Made by a program: the position numbers and the translations under genes
The notes under the pieces: model-generated
Told to the model about the DNA's origin: nothing
The model's input: the letters and a program-made list of their open reading frames with translations, nothing else
Databases searched by the model: none
Origin: Tribonema minus
Taxonomy: Eukaryota > Sar > Xanthophyceae > Tribonematales > Tribonemataceae
Assembly: GCA_017506865.1 (NCBI GenBank)
Contig: JAFCMP010000114.1
Coordinates: forward strand, 124,001-188,000
Length of the DNA: 64,000 nt
Reading direction: 5' to 3'
Part shown: piece by piece, positions 1-12,300 of the stretch
How the letters are laid out: each line of letters opens with the position of its first letter
Position numbering within the stretch: position 1 is the first letter of the stretch

Positions 1-306
1 AGGAGGAGCATGCATGTGTTGGCGGTGTCGGTGTCGTGGACCGGGTCATCCAAGAGGAGGAGCTTCTGGCAACAGCACAGGTGCACGTGCAACGAGTACA
101 TCAATCTCGAGTTTTAAGTGCCTCTGTCTGCAGATGAATGAAATGACTTCCTACTTTGTCGTCCAAACTGCAGCAAAAGCCAAGGCTTCCAGGAGTGATC
201 ATCCGCAAGCACGCAAGTCATACTGCTGTGGCCTCCATATTGCCGTCGCATTGGCGCTGACGCCAGTCGCCGCCGTGTCTGCGCCCGCACGCACGCGCGC
301 CCGCAG

Positions 307-3300
307 ATCTACAGCCTGGGACATCCCATGCACGCAGTGCCGCTGTCAACGCACACGCCCAGCCGCTTCGACGCCGCCACGCGCTGCATCGTGTGGGACG
401 ACGTGCTGCTCTTCCCTGTCAAGTACAGGTGAGAGAGTCCGGTCCACGCGCGGTCACAGTTGCAGCGCCAAACGTGAGTTGCCGGCAATGGCACAAGACC
501 ATCGCTTCTCATCCTCATAGCCTTCCAGGGCGCTGACGTCACGAGAATCTGCGTTCGCAGCGGCGAGCACTGCCGTCGCGTCTCCGCCTGAAGCACGCCT
601 TGCCGCGCGCCTCTGCATACCACACGCGGCAAATCCACCGCCCGCAGCAGCAGCGGCAGCAGCAACGCACGCGCGCGCACTCACCCATGCCCCGCCCCGC
701 AACGCTCAGGGACCTGTCGCGCGATGCGCAGCTCGTGGTGGTCGTCTGGGGCGTCGACGGCCGCGCCGTCGGCGCCACGCGCGCGCCGCTCTTCGCCGGC
801 GACGGCGCCGTCGCGCAGGGCCTGCAGAAGCTGGCGTTTACGTGGATCGAGCGCAACAGCGGCGCCGCCGCCGTCGCCGCCAGGCGCCAGGACCCGTGCG
901 CGCAGCCGCTGCACCTGTGGCTGCCGCCGGACGCGGAGGAAAGCGGCGGCAGCGGCGGCGGCGGCGGCGGCGACGATGACGCGTGCCAGTGCCGCGTGCA
1001 AGAGGACTACCGGTTCCTGCTGACCAAGGCGCTGGAGCGGCACGCGCTCGGGCAGTCGGCGCGCGTGGACTGGCTGGACGCGCTGAGCGTGCCGCGCGCG
1101 CAGGCGGTGCGTCACCTCTTGAGGTTGATGTCGCTGGTACCCCTGCGTCTATGTGTCATGGCCGAGAGCTTCACGTCTGTGAAGCGCGCTGCTGAACGCT
1201 GCTTCTCGGCGCCTAACCCTACCCCTGACCCTAACGGCGCGATGCAATGCTCCGGACGGCAATGACGGCCATGGAGAAAGCAGTGATCTTTGTGTCCCAG
1301 TCCTTTGAATACTTCAGGTCCCGGTCTGTGTGCAGTGGCTCGCGCCTACTTTAGCTACAACTGCTGAGCAGCAAAGCACATCGGGGGCAGCGCCGCACGA
1401 AGAGCTGCCGTGCGTGCGACAGTCAGCCCGTGGGCTCTCACGCTGGTGTCACGACGCTGCGACTGCGCCCGCAGACGCGGCTGGCCTAGTTCTTGCAGCG
1501 CACACCGCGCACTCGGCGCGTGCCACCCGTCTACCTTGTACTTCAACTTTGCACAGTTACCACGTGTACATCAACCTTCAATTTGTGAATCTGTGGGCCA
1601 CGATCGGCGACAGGACGGGCCATGAAGCCTCAGGGGCAGTGCTCACCCCCCCCTCTGACGCGCTGCCGGCGCCCCCCCGTGTCGCTGCAGATTATACGGG
1701 GGCAGGGGGCGCTTGGGGGGGCGGGGGAGTCCAGGGGCGAGGACGGGCGCGCGCGGGGAGCCTGGACCGTTCCGGAGCCGTACTTCACGCAGCTCGAGCG
1801 CGAGATGCAGGGCCTGGCCTTCATTGAGGTTGAGGTACGGCATTGAGGTTGGGATGCGGCCACGTGTGGTGCGGCGACTGCACACTCGTGTTGAGTGAGT
1901 TGGGGGTCTGCGTCAGGGACGGTGGCGGAGGCAGCCTCCACCCTATGTGCGTGTGGCGTCGTGCGGCGGTTGTATAAGCCCCCCTTCTGGCGGAATGCAA
2001 AATACACATTTTCTCAAGCTCCTCCAGCGTGCTGTGCTGCGCGGTGCTGCGAGCGAATGCTCGTTTCATGCTGTAGCTGTCAGACAGGCAGCAGCGCGTG
2101 AAGCCAATTCGGCCCACGCTCCGCGTGCCGGCGTTGCCGATGGCGCCAGAACACCAGCGCCGTGTGCAGGAGGATGCACGCAGCGCGCTAATGGTCACTG
2201 CTCGCGCGCGTTTCACCACACGGCTCAGTGCACCTCCGCCATACCTACCCTCCCATGCGCTCACGCGCCTGCGCAAACCCGTCTGCGTGCGCCGCCTGCG
2301 GAGCGCTGCTGTGCAGGGACACCAGGACGGAGCGCTGCACGCGCTCCACCACCGTCCGGCATTGAAGGACTCCGCGCGCTTTGAGCAGAAGTAGTGTTGC
2401 ACACTTCAAGGTGGTTGAAGTAGCTCGCGTCTGTGAGCACATGATTATAAGTCGACAGCGCTCTGTGAACTCGCACTTTTTGTTGACACCAGTGTTTTCA
2501 CAGCAAATAGACTGGAGTCAGTAGACTTGTTGCATTTTCATTGACATCAGTGTTTTGAATGCAAAAAAGTATGCGTCACCGGACAGCGCCATCGCGTTGC
2601 GGCTGACACGCTCGCTCCACGCCGCCGCCGCCGCCGCCGCGCGCAGCTGCCCGCCTTTGCGCACCCTGTCGTCCACGAGGAGAGAACCTACGACCTGGGG
2701 CTCGGTGGCGCGCAGCTGGGGGGGGGGTCCCTGGGGGGCGCACCCGTGCCCATACCCGACCCCGCCGCCACGGCCGCGCTGGACGAGGTAACCCTAACCC
2801 TACCTGTTTACACTCCGGCCTGCATATTTCGAAGAATACACTTGATTGAGGTAACCCTAACCCTACCTGTTGCATTCCGGCCCTGAAAGTACGTACCTCA
2901 ATGTGCATACTTCGAAGTACTTGATCGACGTGACCAATGTATATACTTCGTAGTACTTGGTCGACGTAACCCTAACCCTACCTGTTGCATTCCGGCCCTG
3001 AACCTACGTACATCAAAGTATATACTTGGTCGAGGTAACCCTAATTCTACCGTACCTGTTGCATTCCAGCCCGGAACCTACGTACACCAAAGCATATACT
3101 TGGTCAAGGTAAACCTAATCCTACTGTACCTGTTGCATTCCGGCCCTGAACCTGCGTACTTCAAAGAGTACTTCTTGGTCGAGGTAACCCTAAACCTACT
3201 GTACCTGTTTCAAGGCGTTGTGAACGACCCGGTCATGTCGAGCGCTGACAGTAACATGGCGGTTACGCGGGTTTCGCCCTCTCCGCGCTTCCGATGGCGT

Positions 3301-6300
3301 CATCGCGTCGCAAAGGTCTTGGGGTCCAGCGCTCACACTGCTGGGGAAGGGGGGGGGGGGGCTGCTGCTCCCTTTACCTACATCACTGCAAGCACTTCGT
3401 CGCGGGGGCACGGGGTAGGGACGGGGGGGGTTTGTGCCGGTTCTTCCGAAGGGGAGGCCTCGTACTTTTACTGCCTTCAATTGGGCAGCCCCAGTTTCTC
3501 TCAGTGTGCTCGCAAAGATGAATGGCCGGAGTTATCGGCATTGCAGAGCGTGCGCACTGACTTCCCTGACACCTGCGGCGCTGACGACTTGTATACTCGA
3601 CTCATCACCACAGTACATACATGCACAGCATGGACCGCGCATTCCCCTTGCAGGAGTAGTGTCGCGCGCGCTGCCCACGACTCCTGCCTCACCAATGACT
3701 CGTGCATTTGACTCGTGTACTTGACTCATCGCTACGATACATACCTGCCCTGCACGGACCACGCCGCGTCACCCCTTTGCGCAGGCGACGCTGGCCGCGC
3801 TGGGCGGCACGGCGCACATACATCCTGCCTCACTGACGAATTGTATACTTGACTCATGTACTCTTGACTCGTCAGTGACGGTACAAGCATACCCAGCACG
3901 TCACCTCCTTTGCAACAGGTGACACTGAGGCCGCTGGGCGGCGCTGCGTACACGCATCCTGCCTCACTGACGACCGATATACTTGACTCATGTACTCTTG
4001 ACTCATCGATGACGGTACATACATACCCAGCCTGTCACCTCCTTTGCGCAGGCGCCGCTCAACGCGCTGGGCGGCGCGGCGTACATTGACTCATCACTAC
4101 AGTACATACATACCCAACATGACTGTGTCGGGTCACCTCCTTGCGCAGACGACGCTGATCGCGCTGATCGGCGCGGCGCACATGCATCCTGCCTCATTGA
4201 CGACTCGCATACTTGACTCTTGTACTTGACTCATCACTACGATACATACTTACCAGCATGACTGCGGCGCGTCACCACTTTGCGCAGGCGACACTGAATG
4301 CGCTGGGCGGCGCGGCGTACATGGTGGTGACGGACTGGGAGACGGAGGAGGACAACCCCGTGGAGGGCAAGTACAGGAAGATGGCGCACGATCTGCTCAG
4401 GGGGCTGGTGAGAAGGGGCACGCCGTTGTATACTTATCTTTAAACAGCATGCGTTTCCACATGCATGTTGTACATACACTACAGACAAAAAGGGAAGATC
4501 GCGCACGATCTGCTCAGGGGGCTGGTGAGAAGGGGCGCGCCGTTGTACATTTGAAGCACGTGTCTGCACATACATGTTTACATTAGCGTTTGTACTTACT
4601 ACACAATAAGAAGGAAGATGGCGCACGATCTGCTCAGGGGGCTGGTGAGAAGGGGCGCACTTGAATACTTTTGAAACATAAGTCTGTACATACACGTCTA
4701 TATAGGTGTCTGTACATACCACACCCTAAAAAGGAAGATGGCGCACGATCTGCTCAGGGGGCTGGTGAGAAGGGGCGCGCCGTTGTGCTATTGAAGTGTT
4801 TGTCTGCCTGTGTGTACTACAAGTAATCATACTTTGAAGTACATGTGCTGTACTTGCATATGTGTGTGGTTAACAGCATCGTGCGCGCGGTAACTAAGGG
4901 CGCACAAGGGTACACGTATCTATGTGTAGTTGACAGCATCGTACGCGTGGTAACCAAGAGTGTAACCAAGAGGGCATATTTCTCGCATTTGACCCCCTGG
5001 CGCAAGGGGGGTTGCTTGTGTTGCATTAGCGATTGCGCATGGCCGCACTTAGCGTGTCGCGGGTCCCAACGTGGGCATTCCGCCATGTACCGGGACCATC
5101 ATGAGCACATGTGTGCACCTGAAGAGCGGGGGGGTGATATTTAAACATCAAGTTGTGGAGGCCCCGGCGCGTGCGAGCGGGACGCTGAGCGGCGCGCGCG
5201 CCGCACTTCAAGGCCTGTCCATGCTCGTCACAAGCACGCGCGGCTAATGAAATGAGCCCCCCGGTGTGGCAGCGCCGCGCACATGCTCAATGTCAAGTCA
5301 GCGTGTACACGCCTGATTTGCCCATCGCGCGTGCTGCGTCGCGCACGTCGACCCGGAGCTCAAGCCGAACCGCACACCTAACCCTCACCCCAACCCTGAA
5401 CCCTGACACTGACCCTGACGTGCCTCATGTGCCCGCGCGATACGCGCGCCGCGCGCGCCATGCAGGTGGACCCGACCGTTCTTCAGTTCGTAAACGTGTT
5501 TTAGAATCAGGCGTGGATGTCAAGTCAGCGTGTATGTACATGCGTGGTGTGCCCGGCGCGCGCGCGTCGTGTCGCGCAGGTCGACCCGGAGCTCAAGCCG
5601 ACCCGCATACCTGACCCTCACCCTTAACCCTGAACCCTAACCCTGACCCTAGCGTGCCTCGTTTGGTCGCGCGACATTCGCCGCGCGCGCTGCGCAGGTG
5701 GACCCGGAGCTCAAGCCGAACCGCGAGGAGCGCGAGCGGCTGGACGCGCTCATCAACAGCCCCGCGCTGGGCGACCACCTCAAGATGTGAGTCGGCGCCG
5801 CCGAGCGCTGCCGCAGGCGTGTTGCTTAGCGCTGCTGACACAGCGTCTGGTGTACCACGATATATGCATCTGTACTTACATATATACTGGTGTGAGTCGG
5901 TGCCGCCGAGCGCTGCTGCCGCAGGCGCGCGTGCGACGATGGCCGCACTCCCAGCGCAGCGCCTGGTGTGGTACTGCGTATACATGTGGATGTATACATA
6001 TACAAATATACATACTTCTATACTCCTACATATAAACTTCAAAGCGCTGGGCCACACCTCCAGATGTGAGTCGGCGCCGCCGAGCGTCGACGCAGGGTGT
6101 GTGACCGCAGCTGAGCGCTGCTGGCGCCGCGCTTGAGAGCGGCGGCGCTCGCCTTTCGCCGGGCGGCGCGGGCGCAGCGCCAACCAGCCGTGCCATCTCA
6201 CGGGCTCGCCTCGTTTACTCAGCGGCTGCAATGGAGGGCGGCAGCACGCGCGCGGAAGCGGGCACAGGGAGGCGGCCTGCACGCACGGCCGCGGCGCGAC

Positions 6301-9300
6301 AGCGCTGCTGCGCGCACGTGGCGCGAGGCCCGGCGGCAGCGCAGCGCGGGCGGTCCGGAAGCGGTGATAGCACGCTGGTCAGGGTTAGGGTCAGGGTTAT
6401 GGTTGGGGTCCCGGTCAGTTGTCCGTTGCGAACTGAGGCGCGTGCGCGCCGGCTGGGCAGCGCGCATCGATGCGCGTTCGATGTGCCTCTGCGAGCATAT
6501 GGAGCTAGCACATGAACGGCGCCTTGGTTAAGTGGGGATGCTGACATGACAGGGCTCAACCTGGCTCAAAACAGTGAAACATCAGCACGATCACAAGCGC
6601 ATGCTCATGCGTGCCCGCTGTCGCTGCCGCTGCAGGGAGGAGAAGGACTTGCTGTGGAAGTTCCGGCACTGCCTCACCGACAGCGAGAAGGCGGTTACAA
6701 AGTTCCTGCTCAGCGTGGACTGGTCCGTGGAACAGGAGGTGGCGCAGGTGAGGGGTGTTGCGCGCGCGGCCGTTGAAGTTGGCACCCGAGCACTCTGACA
6801 ACGGTTCCCAAATTGCGTTGAACATGAGCTGCTCGACCACATTGAACCGAGTATCGGAGCTGATAGATTCGGTGGTTGCGCTGGGGCAGGACCACATTGA
6901 ACGCCTTCAAATTATTGTCGTGCTGCTGCATGCACTTGAGGTTACAGCATCCAGCGCGGCGGCAGCAGGACGATGCCTGTGTCGGCAGCGCTGCTGCGGC
7001 TGAGCCCCGCCCTCCCTTGCCCTGCGTGGGCCTGCGCCTGCCTGCCACATGCGTCCCGCAGAGACACGCTGCGTGCTTGCACAGTGGCAGCAAGCAGCGC
7101 GCGCCCGCCGAGGAGTGCTGAGCAGTGCTGCTAGTCGAATGCTCGTGTTGCGCGCTACGCTTCTTCTCCGAGTATCACTCTTGTGGTGCCGTGGTGCCTG
7201 CCTCGCCGGCGCCGGCTGCTGCTGTGCGTGTGCCGCGCGGCGGTGGACGGATTTATCGTCGCAGCGGCAGCAGCACGCGCCCGCCGCCATACCCGCAGCC
7301 TTCTCTGGTGCTCATAGTCGTCATTGCTTGCGGCCGTTGTTTCTTGCGGGTGGCCGTGAGCGCGCAGAAGTTTTGCGTGACCCGCAGACTCACCAAACCC
7401 CCCCCCCCCGACCGCCGCGCGCGCTGCGCGCCGCCGCAGGTGGCCGCCCTGCTGGCGCAGTGGCAGCAGCGCGCGCCCATCGACGTGCCCGCAGCCTTTC
7501 CTGTGCTTATAGTCATGGCGCTCATAGTCAATGCTCTTTTGCCGGCGGTCACGAGCGGCAAACCAACCTTTACATATTCTGCCGACTCACCCCCCCCCCC
7601 GATTGCTACGCGCGCGCTGCGAGCCGCCGCAGGTGGACGCCCTGCTGGCGCAGTGGCAGCAGCGCGCGCCCATCGACGTGTCCGACGCGCTCAAGCTGCT
7701 GGGCAGGGAGAAGGCATTCCAGGCGGAGGTGAGCTGAGCGCTGATGCTGTTGTCTCTGAGCGCTGCCGCTCTCGTATGAGCACTGCTGCAGTGGCCTGCG
7801 TAGACTGAGCGCTGGTGCAGCGTGAACGTTGCCGCGGCACGAGCGCTGAGTAGCACGACCTGAGATCTGGCGCAGCCTCAGCGCTGGTGGAGGGTGAGCG
7901 CTGGTGTGTTTTGAGCGCTGCTGTGGCCAAAGTGGTGCTGCGACATGCGTTTTTGTGGTGCGCTGGTCTTGAGGACTGGCGCAAGCTGAGCACTGTCACG
8001 ACCTGAGCGCTGCTGCGGCGTGTGTGATGCTGCGGCCTGGGGGGCTCTGGCGCGAATCTGAGGGGCTGGCGCAGCCAGAGCACTGAGCATCAGCGCGAGG
8101 TGAGCAGCATCTACGCGTCCGAGCGATGGCGCGGCCTCCGCACTTGACGTGGCCTGCGTCAGGAAACGCTGCTTCCGCATGCTTGTGTACCACGGTTTGA
8201 ACCAGAGGCTGCTTCAGTCGACGTGGACTGGCTGCTCCGATGCTTTCCTCTTACCGACACCGAGCAGTAGAGTTGCATTGCTGCTTCCTCATGTGGATCG
8301 CTCTACGCGTACACACACACCTCTCACCAGCAGAACACATGCATGCATAGAGAAGGACGTGAACTTGTTCTGCTTCGCGCGGACGCTCTGCTCGTGTATA
8401 CCTCTCGCCAGCAGCCACACGTGAAGCATGGAAGAGCACATGAGTTTGCTGTGCGTCTGATCATGCGCGTGCGCGCCTCGCTGCCCCCTGTCCCGCCTGC
8501 TGCATGCAGGCGGTGCGGCGGTTCGCGATGGAGTACAAGCATGCACACAGAAGCACATGGGGTTGCCTGGTGTCTGATCAGAAGCGCGTGCGCCTCGCCG
8601 CCCCCTGTCCCGCCTACCCTTACCCTACCCCCAACCACCTGCGCAGGTGGTGCGACGGTTCGCGGTGGAGGCGCTGCGATCCGCGTCCGACGAGGAGCTG
8701 CTGGCCTACATGCTGCAGCTCGTGCAGGCCCTCAGGTATGCGCACTGCTCAGATTTAGGGTTAGGGTTAGGGTTAGACGTAGCTTGAGGTCAGGGTTAGG
8801 GTCAGGGTTAGGGTTGGGGTGGGTCTGAGGGCTGTCGCATTCAGTGCTGATGAGGTTGCTGTGGCGGAAATGCAGGAAGAGTTTTTATTTCCGACTTACC
8901 GCCGCCGCCGCCGAGCCCATGCGCCGCCAGGCGTGTGCCACTAACACCTCACTGGGACCTCACTCTACATCAGTGCATTCCGCGATCGCGCTCCACTGTT
9001 TCATCGGCACTGAAGCTCTTGCTGAATCGTGTGCGCAGGTATGAGCCGGCGCGCGTGCCGCCGCCGCCGCCGCCGCCGGGCCAGCTCGCGCCGCCGCCAC
9101 CGCAGCAGGGCGACGCCGAGCCGGCGCCGCTGACGCCGCTGGCGGCGTTTCTCGTGGAGCGCGCGTGCGGATCGTTCCACCTGGCGTCCTTCCTGTACTG
9201 GTACCTCAAGGTGCGTTGGGCGGGCGGGCGTCGTCACGTGTGCAGCGCGCTGCACATGTGCTCGCACACGGGGTCGGGGTCTGACAGGGGCGTAGCGGTG

Positions 9301-12300
9301 ACGGCGGGCGCAAAATCGAACCCGCCGTGTTGGATGTACACACGCGACGGACGCATGCGCGCTGCACAGGGGCCGCGTTGTTACTGCGCGGGACGTGCGA
9401 GCCTTGTCTGACCGTGCGTGCTGGAGTGCTGGATGTCATTGCCGGTGTGCCGCAGGGTGGCCCCGTGCCGCAGGTGCGCGGGCGCGAGCGGTACCCTGCT
9501 CCTGCAGCAGAATGCATGTGTACGGTACCGCTCGGCCGACTCAGGAGTCCGCCCGATCATGTACCTCTGCATGCGTATTGCCGTGACGTTGCGCCAGCGC
9601 ATGCCTAGCCCCGACCCGACCCTGGGCTTTGCTCCCGCTGATGACGTCACGTGTGCGCGGCGGCGGCGGCGGCGGCGTCCGCTGGGCACACCGGGTCCCG
9701 GCATTTGCAGCGTCTGCGCTCCCCGCAGGCGACTGCGCCCTGCGGCGGCTGCGGCATGTATCCTGTCGAGGTGGGGGCGAAGACAGTCATGTGACAGCCG
9801 CCGCTTCCGTGTTGTCGGGCGCTGTTCGCGTGCACCGCAGGTGGAGGTGGACGACAGCACGCACGGCGGCGTCTTCCGCGCCGTGTTCGACGGCTTCGTG
9901 CGCGCAATGCAGCGCGGGACGCAGCGCAGCGCGCACATCATCGGCATGCTGCAGGTGCGCGCGCAATCGTGTTGAGCCGTGTGGTCGCGAGCCGACGGTT
10001 TCGCGCATGGTTGCGAAAGCGCGTGACTGCGTGTGTCACCCTGAAAGCCAAGAGCGTCAAGCGCAGAGACACTCAACGGCCGCACGCCCACGGCTTGCTG
10101 GGGAGCGCCTGCGCCTGTGTACTTCAGGGAGAGCCTGCGTCTGTGTACTTCGATTCAAAGCTTTAGGGCGATGCTGCTGTGTGCACCCTGCAGTGCGATG
10201 GCATGTACAGCACTTTGCAGCACCATGTGTGAGCGGTGGAGGCACCCGCGGAAGCCAGCCTGCTTGCAGCAGTCATGTCCAGCATGTGCTGACTCTGCGT
10301 CAATTGTTCCACACCGCCAACGCACGTCTCCCATCACTGCTCACGTGTCCAAGAGCAGTGCGCTTCCCATGGCTGCTCAGGGTCCGGCTGCTCTGTTCAG
10401 ACAACACGAACGCATGCATAACGGCATGATCGGCTCTTGGGGAGATCTCTTGAAAGCGATTTCTGCTCTACGTATGCATGCATGACGATCAATGCAGAGC
10501 CGCTCATGCATGATCACACACGCCACCAGCAGTCAAAGCGCGGCGCTGCGCACGGCCCTGCGCCCGTGCACCTCGCAGAACGTGCAACGGAGAACCCCTC
10601 CTTTCGCACTCGCCGCCAGTCGTCTGCCTGCAAAGAAGCGCACCGAACGCGCGCCCAGCAGGCTCAGGAGGGCTACATCGGCCACGTCCACTCCGTCGCC
10701 AGTCTATGGCCTGCAAGATATGCGTACTAATGTGAGCCCATGCGTCGCACGCGCGTGCCCTCGCAGGCTCAGGAGGGCTACATCGGCCGCGTCGCGGAGG
10801 CTCAGCGGCTAGCGCGCGACGAGAAGGGCCGCAAGGAGGCCAAGGAGAGTCGCCTGCGCCAGCTACTTCAAGAGCCGCAGCTGGCGCGCGTGGGCGCGTA
10901 CCTGCGGCGCGACGGCGCCGCGCTGCCGATGCCGCTGGACCCCGGCGTGCAGGTGATAACGCTCAGTCGACTGCCGCACCTCGCATGCCTTACAGCGTGG
11001 CGTAGCAGAGGTTGCGCGCGCCGCACGGCCATGTGGCGGCTGCCTCACCGCTTGCACGATCCGCCCTCGATATCAAACCGAAGGTCGCTGAGCCGAGAGC
11101 GCGCTTGGCGCGGCGGTCAGCAGAAGACTGCCGTGGCGGCGGCAGCAGCAGCAGCAGCAGCGGAGCGCGACGCATCCTTGTTGGCTAGGGAGTCCATCGC
11201 GACCGCTCAACCGCACGCGCGCGTGTGCCTGCTGCGCGCGCTGCCGCAGGTGACGGGGCTCAACCCGCAGTCGGCGTTCATGTTCCGCTCCGCGCTGTAC
11301 CCGTGCGTGGTGGAGTTCATCGTCGGCGAGGACCGCGGCGCCGCGGCGGCGCAGCTCGACCGCAGCGGCAGCGGCAGCAGCGGCGGCGGCAGGAGGGGCG
11401 CGCACGCGCCGGCGGCGGCGGCATCTGCCGACAAGGTACGTGGCTCCGCCGCATGTTATCTGCAGCGCGCCGCATATTCAGTTGGGGGTGGAGGTTGCGC
11501 GCTTCGCCCTCTGTGGGCGTTCAAAGGGGGTGGGAGGTGGAGGCTGCAGCGGCGCTGCGGCGGCAGCAGCGGAGCGCCGCGATGCGTGACTTGCGCAATG
11601 GCTGCTGTGTCGATAACGTGTGAGAGCTGCATCGCCGCACAGCGTACTCTGACATCCAAGGCTAGTGGTGGTCCCGCGCGATCGCCGCCGTAGCACGAGT
11701 TTGCCTGTGCAACTTGCAGCTGGCGCTGAGAACCAGCATTCGGGGCACTGACCGCCTTTGAGGCTGCTTCGATCAGAATTGCGGCTGCGTCGATCAGGCG
11801 CGAGAGCCATGCCGTCGTGTGATTACTGTACAACCAACACCTCTGACATCTAAGGCTGTGTGGTGGCCCCGCGAGGTCGCCGCCGCTGTGCCAGTCTGCC
11901 TGTACGTCTTGCGACTAGCGCTGAGAATGTGCATTCGGGCATCCGCCGTCCCCGCTTGTTGCTAGAGCTGTTTCACGATGCACTCGTGCCGTGTGCGCGA
12001 AGTGCTGGTCGCATCAGCCATCAGGTGTCCGCATCGCCTCGACCAGTGCTCAGCGGACGCTGTTGCGTGTCCGCTGCCTCAGCTCAAAGACGAGTGCTGC
12101 AATGGAAAGCCGATGGCTTCCACCAGGCAGCGTAGGCTTGCTGCCACACGATCGCGATGTGTGCAGAGCGCGGAGCGTTGCTGTATGGCCCTCTTGCCTG
12201 ACCCTAGCCCCAACGCTTACATCACTGAGGGATTATCACTCATTGGCTCGCGGCTCGGTGTCTTGTGGTCCCATGAGCGCAGGACTCGCGCAAAGTCATC

